Assembly (NCBI GenBank): GCA_028277665.1
Contig: JANQFU010000030.1
Span: 1-64,000 of the forward strand
From: Alphaproteobacteria bacterium
GTDB lineage: Bacteria > Pseudomonadota > Alphaproteobacteria > Micavibrionales > Micavibrionaceae
Direction of reading: 5' to 3'
DNA length: 64,000 nt
In this document: positions 15,799 to 27,764 of the stretch, in pieces
How the letters are laid out: each line of letters begins with the position of its first letter
How positions within the stretch are numbered: position 1 is the stretch's first letter
Made by a program: the position numbers and the translations under genes
The notes under the pieces: model-generated
Told to the model about the DNA's origin: nothing
Databases searched by the model: none
What the model saw: the letters and a program-made list of their open reading frames with translations, nothing else

Positions 15799-17634
15799 AT
15801 GGCGGACGATATGGGGCGGCTGGCCTCCCTGCGATGCGTGATGGCGGATGAAAAGCTCGACGGCTGGATCGTTCCGCATGCCGACGAGTTTCAGAACGAG
15901 ATGCTGCCGCCCGCCGCGGAGCGGCTGGCCTGGCTGACCGGCTTTACCGGATCGGCCGGGATCGCCGTTGTTCTCTCCGGGGGACGCGCCGCCGTTTTTA
16001 CGGATAGCCGTTACACGATTCAGGTGCGCAGGCAAACGGACGAGTCTGTCTATGAAACTTTTAACGTTCCCGACTCCTCTCCTCTTGAGTGGGCGGCCGG
16101 CGTTCTGAAAAACGGCGGGACGATCGGATACGATCCCCGGCTTGTCACCATCGCACAGCTTGAGGCATGGCAGAAAAAAGCCTCGGAAAACGATCTTGTT
16201 TTGCGCCCGGTCATGGATAACCTCATCGACCGGATCTGGGAGGACCGCCCCGCCGAGCCGGCGACGCCCGTTACCCCCTTCCCGCTTGAGACTGCGGGGT
16301 GGCGTGCGGCCGAAAAACTGGAGATGATCCGCCATGATCTAGCCGCGCGGGATTTGTTCGGGTTTGTCCTGACCATGCCGGACAGTGTCGCCTGGCTCCT
16401 GAACGTCCGGGCGCAAGACGTCCCGCATACGCCTTTGCCTCTTTCCCGTTTGATTATCCGGGCGGACCGGCTGACGTGGTTTATCGACCCGGCCCGGGTG
16501 CCGGAGGATTTGCGCCGCGCGCTTGCGCAGGAAACGGGGATCGAAATTCTCCCGCCGGACAGGTTATCCGGGGCCGTGACGGCGTTAGGGGAAGATGCGG
16601 CCGAAGCCGGAAAATCCATCGGCCTCGATTATTCTACAGCCACGGACTGGGTCCGGATGCATATCGAAAGCGGCAAGGGACGCATTGCCGATGTGAAAGA
16701 TCCCTGTGCCGCGCCGCGTGCCCGGAAGACATCTGCCGAGCTGGAGGGGATGCGCCGGGCGCATGTGATGGATGCTCTGGCCCTCGTCCGGTTTTTGTTC
16801 TGGCTAGAGAGGGCGGGCAAGGCCGAACTGGCCTCTTTGAGCGAATTTGATCTTGGCGAACGGCTTCTTGCCTTTCGGACGGAGGCCGGCGGCGAGCGGT
16901 TTCGCGGGCCGTCCTTTGATACAATTGCCGGATACAATGAAAACGGTGCCGTCGTCCATTACCGCGCCGAAGAAAAAACGGCGGCGCGAATCGTTCTGCC
17001 CGGTGTTTTGCTCCTTGATTCCGGCGGGCAGTACGATTGCGGGACGACCGATATCACGCGGACGATCCCGCTTGGCGAGCCCTCCCGGATTGCCGAGATG
17101 TTCCCTGATTTTCCGGAATGCTATACCCGCGTTCTGATGGGACATATTGCGCTGGCTATGGCGCGTTTCCCGGACGGGACGCGCGGGGTTCAGCTTGATG
17201 CGTTCGCGCGCCGGCCGCTCTGGGACGCCGGGCTCGATTACATGCACGGGACCGGCCACGGCGTCGGGTGTCATTTGTCCGTTCATGAGCAGGCCGCGCA
17301 TATCTCGCCCCGCGGAAACGCGCCGCTCGAGGCCGGAATGGTTATCTCGAACGAGCCGGGGTATTACCGCGAAAATGCGTTCGGTATCCGGACGGAAAGC
17401 CTCGTCGCCGTCCGGCGCGATGAGCGTTATGACGCAAGCCTGTCGTTTGAGACGCTGACCCTTGTGCCGATCCGCACGGATTGCCTGATGGCGGAACTGA
17501 TGACCGCCCGCCAGATCGCGTGGCTGAATGCGTATCATGCCCGCGTGCGGGAGACCCTTGCGCCCTGTCTTGCGCAGGAACCGGATCTTCTGGCGTGGCT
17601 TGAGGCCGCCTGTCAGCCTGTAGTCAACCTATAG
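15799..17634 (+). CDS. Xaa-Pro aminopeptidase (aminopeptidase P, M24B)
   Basis: A metallopeptidase removing N-terminal residues before proline. The 611 residues match the long three-domain form: two creatinase-like N-terminal domains (ending near 310) and a C-terminal pita-bread catalytic domain. The five dimanganese ligands are in place: two Asp in LLDSGGQYDCGTTDITRT, His in GTGHGVGCHLSVHE, Glu in MVISNEPGYY and Glu in FGIRTESL. No signal peptide, so cytoplasmic. It stands alone on the plus strand, 84 bases before bamD. Confidence 0.95.
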   Translation: MADDMGRLASLRCVMADEKLDGWIVPHADEFQNEMLPPAAERLAWLTGFTGSAGIAVVLSGGRAAVFTDSRYTIQVRRQTDESVYETFNVPDSSPLEWAAGVLKNGGTIGYDPRLVTIAQLEAWQKKASENDLVLRPVMDNLIDRIWEDRPAEPATPVTPFPLETAGWRAAEKLEMIRHDLAARDLFGFVLTMPDSVAWLLNVRAQDVPHTPLPLSRLIIRADRLTWFIDPARVPEDLRRALAQETGIEILPPDRLSGAVTALGEDAAEAGKSIGLDYSTATDWVRMHIESGKGRIADVKDPCAAPRARKTSAELEGMRRAHVMDALALVRFLFWLERAGKAELASLSEFDLGERLLAFRTEAGGERFRGPSFDTIAGYNENGAVVHYRAEEKTAARIVLPGVLLLDSGGQYDCGTTDITRTIPLGEPSRIAEMFPDFPECYTRVLMGHIALAMARFPDGTRGVQLDAFARRPLWDAGLDYMHGTGHGVGCHLSVHEQAAHISPRGNAPLEAGMVISNEPGYYRENAFGIRTESLVAVRRDERYDASLSFETLTLVPIRTDCLMAELMTARQIAWLNAYHARVRETLAPCLAQEPDLLAWLEAACQPVVNL

Positions 17635-17718
17635 AATGATGAAGGCGCGGCCATCTTTTCCTTGCAGGCTCATAACGGCTATGGATAATGTGTCTCTATC
17701 CAAAACGATGAGGGACTC

Positions 17719-18594
17719 ATGCGCATATTCACACGCACGCTGAACACAGATTTCCGGGGATCGCTTTTCTTTACGGTGTCCTGCGCTGCCTGTCTGTTGC
17801 TTTTGATCTCGCTTGGCGGATGCGCATCATCCGGCGAGGCGGATAACCCCCCCCCCGAAAAAACGGCGGACGAGATTTATCAGGACGCCGAAGCCGCGAT
17901 GGAAGGGAAAAATTACGCCGAGGCCACCCGCCTGTTCGAGGACGTAGAGCGGCAATATCCCTACTCCACGCTTGCGACGGACGCCCAGATACAGGCGGCC
18001 CTGTCTTCCTATAAAGACCAGCGGTATCTGGAGGCCATTCTCGCGCTGGAGCGGTTCATCGAGCTTCATCCGGGGCACGACCATGTCGATTATGCGTATT
18101 ACCTGATTGCGCTGTCTTATTACGATCAGATTTCCGACGTCCGCCGGGATCAGGAAATCACCCGTCAGGCTCTGGATTCGCTGAACAACCTCCTGCGCCG
18201 CTTTCCGGACAGCCCGTATGCGCGCGATGCCGCATACAAGCGGGATCTGACCCTCGATCACCTCGCCGGAAAGGAAATGGAGATCGGACGGTATTACCTC
18301 AAGCGCGGGCAAATTAACGCTGCCATCAACCGCTTCCGGGAGGTCATTTCTTCTTATCAGACCACGACCCATACGCCGGAGGCGTTGCACCGGCTCGTTG
18401 AATGTTATCTCATTCTCGGTCTGAAAGACGAAGCCCTGCACGTTGCGGCGGTGCTCGGGTATAATTATCCGGGATCGGAGTGGTATCAGAAGAGCTATAA
18501 CCTCCTCGATCCTGACGCACAGGCAACCCTGAAACAAGATACGTCCTGGTTCGGGCGGACGGTTGAAGGCCTGCTCAACCGTCAGGCCGACTGA
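17719..18594 (+). CDS. bamD: outer-membrane assembly lipoprotein BamD
   Basis: BamD is the essential lipoprotein partner of BamA in beta-barrel insertion. A signal peptide with lipobox SLGGC places the lipidated Cys at about residue 35. The remainder is TPR-like helices typical of BamD: AEAAMEGKNYAEATRLFEDV, YLEAILALERFIELHP, and VDYAYYLIALSYYDQI with the conserved DQ...R region. Length (291) is normal. It leads the conserved alphaproteobacterial bamD-recN-ligA run. Confidence 0.95.
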   Translation: MRIFTRTLNTDFRGSLFFTVSCAACLLLLISLGGCASSGEADNPPPEKTADEIYQDAEAAMEGKNYAEATRLFEDVERQYPYSTLATDAQIQAALSSYKDQRYLEAILALERFIELHPGHDHVDYAYYLIALSYYDQISDVRRDQEITRQALDSLNNLLRRFPDSPYARDAAYKRDLTLDHLAGKEMEIGRYYLKRGQINAAINRFREVISSYQTTTHTPEALHRLVECYLILGLKDEALHVAAVLGYNYPGSEWYQKSYNLLDPDAQATLKQDTSWFGRTVEGLLNRQAD

Positions 18595-18621
18595 CCCGGG
18601 CCCGGCGGCGACCATAAACAT

Positions 18622-22411
<3,790 letters not shown>

Positions 22412-22534
22412 TTTGCCGCAACATTCCTATGCGCGTATGCTCAACGACAAGACACTCTGAATTCCAGTATTTTTCTGGTATTTTCGGTTACCTGGTACTC
22501 TTTGAATTTTCTATATACGTGGAGCCTTTTGATT

Positions 22535-23959
22535 ATGTTTGGTTTGTTCAAGCCCAAAAAACTGCCATCCTCGACGACCGATCAAAATGCGCCTTCATCC
22601 GTTTCCCATTCCGACGCGCCCGAAAACGACCTTGGCGTCACGGATGAGTGCATGGAAAAACTCCGCCGCGGACTGGACGCATTGTACGAGCACAAACTCG
22701 ATCAGGCCCCGGATGTTCCTCCTCTTTTGAAAGAGTTGTTGTCGCCGATCGCGAAAACGCTCGCAAAATCGGATCGGAATGCCCTGGAGCATGCCGTTTC
22801 CCAGACCATCGACCTCACGGAAGAGGTTGTATTCGCGTCCAACATGCACCGGGAAGCCCAGAACGTAGATGCCCGGGCCCAGACGATTGCCGCCGCCGCC
22901 GAGGAGATGGTTGTCACGGGAACCGAAATCTCGCGCGTGGCCGAGCAGGGCGCGCAGGAAAGCGAAGACACTTACCGCAGCTCTTCCGAAGGGCAGGAAG
23001 CGGCCAGCCGTTCCCACAAAGCCATGACGGAGATCACCGGCGCTTTTCACGGCGCGTCCGAGAAAGCCGGAGCGCTGGCCCAGGCGTCGTCCGATATCGG
23101 CGATATCGTCCAGAAGATCGAGGATATCGCGAACCAGACCAATCTTCTTGCCCTGAACGCGACGATTGAGGCCGCCCGCGCCGGCGAAGCCGGAAAAGGC
23201 TTTGCCGTTGTCGCGTCAGAAGTCAAGGATCTGGCCCGCCAGACGACGGAGGCGACCGAAGATATTCGGAGCAAGATCACAAGCCTGCAGGCCGATATGA
23301 ATGAAATTGTCAGTGCGATGAATGAAGGTATTACCGTTGTCAAATCGGGCGAGGAGACCATCGATAATACGCTCAAGCTGATGGCTGAAATCGGTGAAAA
23401 GGCGAGTTCTACAAATGCTAAAATGATGGAGATCAGCAATATTCTGGGAGAGCAACAAAAAGCGACCCAGGATGTGGCCGAGGGCATTCAACAGATCGCG
23501 GCCATGTCGTCTTCGAACATGGAGCAGGTCGACCACCTGATCGACAGCAAAATTAACAAGGAAAGCAATATCCAGAGCGTTCTGGCTGAAATTCAGGAAC
23601 GGGATATCCCCGGTAAGGTGATCCTGCTGGCCAAATACGACCACGCGATATGGCGCAAACAGCTTGGGGAAATGGTTGTCGGACGGCTCAAAATCGATCC
23701 GGAATCTTTGTCGAGTCATCATTCCTGCCGTCTCGGCCAGTGGTACGACAAAATCACCGATCCGGATGTCCGCAATCATCCCTCTTACAAAAAACTGGAA
23801 GCGCCGCACAAAACCCTGCACGACCACGGTAAGCTTGCCGTCCAGTACTATAATGAAAATAAACGCGAAGAAGCGTATGAAGAAATTGAGAGAGTCCGGA
23901 TTGCCTCTATCGACGTCATGGCCTGTCTGGACGACCTGATCGAGATTAGCCGGAAATAG
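22535..23959 (+). CDS. soluble chemoreceptor with C-terminal zinc-binding (CZB) domain
   Basis: A methyl-accepting chemotaxis protein without membrane segments. ATG 22535 follows a GGAG site by 10 bases, giving MFGLFKPKK. Residues about 70-350 are the antiparallel coiled-coil signalling domain with the tip hairpin [23 protein letters not shown] and the [16 protein letters not shown] signature. The C-terminal about 105 residues form a CZB domain: His in KYDHAIWR, Cys in SCRLGQWY, and two His in HKTLHDHG, the expected zinc ligands, which are linked to zinc or hypochlorite sensing in other bacteria. It lies alone after ligA, away from the che cluster. Confidence 0.93.
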   Translation: MFGLFKPKKLPSSTTDQNAPSSVSHSDAPENDLGVTDECMEKLRRGLDALYEHKLDQAPDVPPLLKELLSPIAKTLAKSDRNALEHAVSQTIDLTEEVVFASNMHREAQNVDARAQTIAAAAEEMVVTGTEISRVAEQGAQESEDTYRSSSEGQEAASRSHKAMTEITGAFHGASEKAGALAQASSDIGDIVQKIEDIANQTNLLALNATIEAARAGEAGKGFAVVASEVKDLARQTTEATEDIRSKITSLQADMNEIVSAMNEGITVVKSGEETIDNTLKLMAEIGEKASSTNAKMMEISNILGEQQKATQDVAEGIQQIAAMSSSNMEQVDHLIDSKINKESNIQSVLAEIQERDIPGKVILLAKYDHAIWRKQLGEMVVGRLKIDPESLSSHHSCRLGQWYDKITDPDVRNHPSYKKLEAPHKTLHDHGKLAVQYYNENKREEAYEEIERVRIASIDVMACLDDLIEISRK

Positions 23960-24008
23960 GCCGAACTATTGTATAGAAACCCCTGAAAAAGCTCCCTTAA
24001 TACAAAAG

Positions 24009-24345
24009 CCGTCATTCCCGCATTCGCGCACAACTGTTAACGCGCAATCCCGGAACTTAGGTGAGCCTTGAAAACCGGAAGGTTTTCATTTGGCGAGACT
24101 TAATATCCGGGATCTCTTGTTTGGAGACTCCGGTTCTGCGCAAAATCTCCGCTTACGCGGAGCTTTTGCTTGCCCGGGGTTGCGATTTATAGTGCATGGA
24201 ACAAATTGATTGTACACAAAAAACCTTCTCCCCCGCGGGGAGAGGGGGAATCTGTGCAATTGTTTGCCCAAGCGATTTAGGAGGCAAGAATTTTTTGAAA
24301 GAATCGATCAAAAAATCTCTGCCTTCGCGGGGATGATGATACGTC
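24009..24345. repeat. repeat-rich intergenic region
   Basis: This 416-base gap holds no supported gene. It contains a broken REP unit (24009-24030), a repeat shared with the uvrB upstream region (24039-24100) that includes a GAAAACC/GGTTTTC hairpin with a GGAA loop, a 13-bp hairpin (24140-24152 with 24157-24169), a CTCCCC/GGGGAG palindrome near 24230 and a second REP half near 24320-24345. Confidence 0.65.
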
Positions 24346-24375
24346 TCAATTGCTTGTCTGTGTTGCTTGCTTTTC

Positions 24376-24606
24376 TTACTTCCCGGCCTTGATTTTCTCA
24401 AAACGGGAGAATGCCGCTTCGACTTCCTTCGGATAATCCCTGCGCTCGATAAATTCTCCTCCACCTGTGTTCCGGGTCATGGATTTTTCGAGGACCTTCA
24501 GCAAGTCTTCTGCAATTTCTGCGTCTTCCTGATCCAGAGCGCGCTCCAGCGCGTAAAGAATTCTGTCGCTCAGGCGGACGTAATTTTCATTTATTTCAAC
24601 GACCAT
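24376..24606 (-). CDS. hypothetical small acidic protein, 76 aa
   Basis: A short alpha-helical protein (VVEINENYVRLSDRILYAL, AEIAEDLLKVLEKSM) of unknown role. ATG 24606 is preceded at 8 bases by a GGGA ribosome site, which favours it over the TTG two codons upstream. No membrane segment. No obvious operon partner. Confidence 0.6.
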   Translation of the reverse strand: MVVEINENYVRLSDRILYALERALDQEDAEIAEDLLKVLEKSMTRNTGGGEFIERRDYPKEVEAAFSRFEKIKAGK

Positions 24607-24773
24607 TCTCAAGTTCCCTTTATCTGTGTCGATTCCTTTGCAAAGGTTATTTTATCCTGAAGTGTTTGTCCAATAAACTCCTCGCAAAAGAAGGAATGTC
24701 ACGAATTTAGTGCATACATTTTAACACCTTCTTCCCTTTCCATTCAATGGAGAAAATGGAAAGGGAAGGCTTG

Positions 24774-25495
24774 TTATGAGCAATCCAGTGCGGGAAAAAT
24801 TTTCTGGACGCGAGAGGGCGGAAGCTGGCTGACAAAGGTCTTTAGAGAATTTGTAACCGCAAGACTCTGGGGTCTAAGATATGTATAAGGAATATAAGCG
24901 CAATCATCCGGGAAGGGGAGAGAAGAGTGACGATAGGCATAAGAAATATGTTTTTTTTGCAGAATTTGAGGCGGGTATCTGTTCGGTGTGCCGGTTATTT
25001 GCGCGCGGAGAACATCCTGCCCCGCATCCTCAATTTTTGCAGCAATTGCCTCAAGCGTCCGGCGCATCTTTTCGCCAAGACCTTCCAAAGTCTCCTCCTC
25101 GATAATACATGTGTTTTTCTCCGGTCCCGGAGAAGCCACAGCAATAAAAATTTCACTGAGTCGTTCTGCGGTCCAGAGAATGCCGTCATGCCCGGGCATC
25201 TCCCGCAGCCGCGAGATCGTTCTCTGCCGTGAGACGTTTCGAAGAGAGTCCTGTTGATCTCAAGAAGGGAACGGTTCAGATCCTCAAGGAGACAGGGTGC
25301 ATGACGCACATGGAAAATGTAGGACACCGGGATCTTAAGGACGCCTGTGATTGCTTGCTTCCCGAGGAGGTCGGCAGGAATTTTGCCGGTACGATTTTCA
25401 GAAAAGGACATCTGGTCTCTCGGAAAAAAACTTCCGAAAACTGTGGTCTCTTCAATAATTAGAGGCTGTACTCGTGATGTTCGGGCTCCCGGCAT
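24774..25495 (-). pseudogene. probable frameshifted gene of unknown function
   Basis: Two overlapping minus-strand frames join into one plausible protein if one base is missing near 25210-25260. The upstream frame starts at ATG 25495 (MPGARTSRVQPLIIEE) and runs well to LEDLNRSLLEIN; the downstream frame carries on with SRLREMPGHDGILWTAERL and IIEEETLEGLGEKMRRTLEA to a stop at 24774. Each frame turns into Arg/Cys-rich nonsense where the other takes over. I do not recognise the product. It lies downstream of the M20 peptidase gene on the same strand. A sequencing error would give the same picture. Confidence 0.4.
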
Positions 25496-25598
25496 AACCG
25501 TATTCCATCCCTTGTTTCGTCTCCACCGCCGGAGAAAATGGGGAGCGTATCAAGGATGGATGAATTATGTCAACGGAATTTGTTGTCGGGACCGGTTT

Positions 25599-26795
25599 CT
25601 ACAACGGCAAGGCTTTTTCCACGATGGCCGCGAAGACGGAAATTCCGGTGGGAATGACCGCATCGTTAAAATCATAGCCCGGGTGGTGGAGTTTCCGGTT
25701 ATGCGGGCTGTCCGGCGTGTCCGGCTCCCCCTGCCCCAGAAAAAAATAACAACCGGGCTTTTCAAGGAGGAACGCGCCGAAATCTTCCCCGCCCATGCTC
25801 ATTTCAACGTCCGGATCGACATTCCCGGGCCCGAGAACCTCTTCCAGAACATGACGAACAGTCTCGGCTTCCTGCGGATCGTTGATTGTCGGTCTTGCCC
25901 CCTTAACGATATCGAGATCGATCTCGACACCATAAGCGCGGGCGATGCCGTCACAGACGTCCCGCATGCGGGTGTGGATGAGCTCTTGCGTCGCGGGATC
26001 GAAAGACCGGATCGTGCCGCTCATTTTCGCTTCGTCCGGAATGACGTTAAACGCTCCGACCCCGGATTGAAAATTCGTAACGCTGAGGACGGCGGGCTGG
26101 ATCGGGTTCACGTTCCGGGAGACAATCTGCTGGAGGCTCTGGACGAGCGCGGATCCGGCAACGACCGGATCGATGGTCTCCTGCGGATACGCGCCGTGTC
26201 CGCCTTTGCCCTTGAGGGTGATATGAAATCTGTCGACCGAGGCCATGATCGGGCCGGGCCGGACCCCGGCCTTGCCCCGCGGAATCCACGGCCAGTTATG
26301 CAACCCGTAGATCGCGTCGACGGGATAGTCCTTCAGGATCCCCTCATTGATCATTTTGTCTGCACCGCACGCGCCTTCTTCACCCGGCTGAAAAACAAGA
26401 TGAACAGTGCCGTTAAACCGGTTGTGATCGTGAAGATATTTGGCGGTGCCAAGAAGGATCGCCGAATGGCCGTCGTGACCGCAGCCATGCATTTTTCCGG
26501 GGGTCTTTGAGGCCCAGGGCTGCCCGGATTTTTCGACAAGATCAAGCGCATCCATATCTGCGCGCAGGCCGATTCGCTTGCCGGAGGAGGTCGAGGCGCC
26601 TTCAATCGTCGCCACAATCCCGGTCTTCGCGTAGCCGCGCTCGAACGGAATTCCCCATTCCGTGAGCTTCCCGGCGACGAAATCGGAGATGAAGGTCTCT
26701 TCATAGGCCGTCTGCGGATTTTCGTGGAATTGCCGGCGGTATCCCGCGATCTCTTCGGCGAGGATCTGTAATGCGTTTGATTGGTTATCTGACAT
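25599..26795 (-). CDS. M20 family metallopeptidase / amidohydrolase (hippurate hydrolase-like)
   Basis: A zinc hydrolase of the M20D group that cleaves N-acyl or N-carbamoyl amino acids, or dipeptides. Metal-binding and catalytic residues are visible in LRADMDAL, KMHGCGHDGHSA and FQPGEEGACGA; the dimerisation insert begins at FHITLKGKGGHGAYPQ, and MGGEDFGAFL and a His near the C-terminus (LHHPGYDFND) complete the site. No signal peptide is present, so it is probably cytoplasmic. Length (398) is typical. The exact substrate cannot be told from sequence. Confidence 0.92.
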   Translation of the reverse strand: MSDNQSNALQILAEEIAGYRRQFHENPQTAYEETFISDFVAGKLTEWGIPFERGYAKTGIVATIEGASTSSGKRIGLRADMDALDLVEKSGQPWASKTPGKMHGCGHDGHSAILLGTAKYLHDHNRFNGTVHLVFQPGEEGACGADKMINEGILKDYPVDAIYGLHNWPWIPRGKAGVRPGPIMASVDRFHITLKGKGGHGAYPQETIDPVVAGSALVQSLQQIVSRNVNPIQPAVLSVTNFQSGVGAFNVIPDEAKMSGTIRSFDPATQELIHTRMRDVCDGIARAYGVEIDLDIVKGARPTINDPQEAETVRHVLEEVLGPGNVDPDVEMSMGGEDFGAFLLEKPGCYFFLGQGEPDTPDSPHNRKLHHPGYDFNDAVIPTGISVFAAIVEKALPL

Positions 26796-26832
26796 AAAGC
26801 AACTCCTGTATCTTGTATCTTTTTTATGTTAT

Positions 26833-27071
26833 TTAACCTCAGCTATGGATAAGAGGACTTTAAAATCTTATAAACCAACCGTCATCCCGGCGAAAGCCGG
26901 GATCCAGTCATAGAGTTGTTTAAACGCGAAGGTCCGGAGTTTCGGAGGAGAACTCCGTTTCTGCGGGCCGTCGCGTAAAATAAGAAAAACGTTTTCTCTG
27001 GATCCCGGCTTTCGCCGGGATGACGTTGGTTTATAAGATTTTAAAGCCCTCTTATCCATAGCTGAGGTTAA
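26833..27071. mobile_element. 239-bp MITE-like hairpin element
   Basis: Arms 26833-26907 and 26998-27071 are inverted copies of about 75 bp with only one mismatch and one single-base gap. Each arm ends inside with a REP-type palindrome, and the 90-base centre holds a further hairpin (CGGAGTT with AACTCCG). No transposase is encoded. The right end supplies the stop codon of the truncated gene at 27068-27175, so it seems to have inserted into that gene. A shorter, decayed relative may lie at 40793-40871. Confidence 0.8.
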
Positions 27072-27175
27072 GGGATATAATAGCCAAGGCGATTCAGCGC
27101 GACTTTAATTTGTCGGACGTCACGCGGATCCACCGCGCTGTTTGAAGAAAACGGTTTATTGAGCTTGATATTCAT
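27068..27175 (-). pseudogene. truncated peptidoglycan-binding-type protein gene
   Basis: ATG 27175, with a GAGGGAAAG ribosome site, opens a 35-codon frame containing DPRDVRQIKVALNRLGYY, the opening helix of a peptidoglycan-binding-1 type domain, then stops at TAA exactly where the hairpin element begins. The rest of the domain is not found beyond the element. The intact protein at 58568-59488 has the matching segment DILRTKEALTRLGYM, and both genes have the same unusual promoter/operator (see 27211-27240). Confidence 0.65.
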
Positions 27176-27210
27176 CTTTCCCTCGCGTTCCTGCGTCTCA
27201 TATATTAATG

Positions 27211-27240
27211 AATATATTCCTATTTTAGGAATTTTGTCAA
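27211..27240 (-). promoter_or_regulatory. sigma70-type promoter with palindromic operator in the spacer
   Basis: Read on the minus strand: TTGACA (27235-27240), an 18-base spacer, then TATATT (27211-27216). A 17-bp palindrome (ATTCCTA-3-TAGGAAT, 27216-27232) fills the spacer. The same arrangement occurs at 59524-59553 before the intact peptidoglycan-binding protein gene. Confidence 0.65.
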
Positions 27241-27248
27241 GATTTTTC

Positions 27249-27441
27249 CTTGCGGTTCTTACCCCTCGTCAATTTTACAAGGCCGAAACCCCGGACGAGA
27301 AAAACCGTCAGGTTTTTCGCAGATTCGGGGTCTCCCCACAGGAGGCTCTTTTAAAAAGACCCCGTGTCATGCACGGGGGTTCGGGGGGAGTTTTAAAAGT
27401 GACGGGGGGTGAGCTTGCGGTTTTTATCTCTTTAAGAGATA
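27249..27441. repeat. palindrome-rich intergenic region
   Basis: No supported gene. Visible hairpins: AAAAACC-4-GGTTTTT near 27300, a compound one around 27348-27400 pairing CTTTTAAAA with TTTTAAAAG outside and CCCCGTG with CACGGGG inside, and TCTCTT-2-AAGAGA near 27428. They could be terminators between the opposed remnants on either side. Confidence 0.5.
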
Positions 27442-27452
27442 ATTATTTATGA

Positions 27453-27723
27453 GAGTTATATGAGAAAAAAGCGACGAAAGCTCTGATCCGCATGCCGCAA
27501 CATAAGGGCCGTGCGATCCGGACAGGCATGGAGAAAATCGCACAAGACCCGTTCGCGCAAGACAATACAGTAACGCGGCTTCAGGGCGTCGAGAACGGCT
27601 CTCTCTAAACTGTCCGGGATCCACCAGAACCTGATCTCGGAAATCGAAAGCGGCAAGAAGACGGGCTCCGTCGAAACGCTCAAGGCTCTGGCCGAGGTCA
27701 TTTTTTCTTTGCAATTTTTTTAG
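27453..27723 (+). pseudogene. collapsed RelE/HigB-type toxin and XRE antitoxin remnant
   Basis: Two partial genes run into each other. 27453-27608 reads YEKKATKALIRMPQH, RAIRTGMEKIAQDPF and NTVTRLQGVENG, the core of a RelE/ParE-superfamily toxin, but it has no start codon and stops right after the LQG motif where the RLRVGDWR half should follow. In the next frame, 27598-27723 reads LSKLSGIHQNLISEIESGK and SVETLKALAEV, the second half of a helix-turn-helix antitoxin. A deletion joining toxin N-half to antitoxin C-half explains both. Neither half can be functional as it stands. Confidence 0.7.
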
Positions 27724-27737
27724 AAAGAAAATAAAAT
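27709..27737 (+). promoter_or_regulatory. promoter of the 438-residue gene
   Basis: TTGCAA (27709-27714), 17 bases, TAAAAT (27732-27737), in an A/T-rich tract that overlaps the end of the antitoxin remnant. An AAGGAAA ribosome site follows just before the ATG at 27765. Confidence 0.6.
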
Positions 27738-27764
27738 ATGTAAAATTTTTAAGAAGGAAACGCT

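Noticed and set aside
15745-16335. Long antisense frames over aminopeptidase P, recN, ligA, cheA and ffh
   Set aside because: They are shadows of GC-rich real genes, with Arg/Pro/Ser-rich composition, no ribosome sites and no family motifs.
27159-27452. 97-codon plus-strand frame over the palindrome-rich region
   Set aside because: It is antisense to the truncated gene's promoter and composed largely of palindrome sequence.
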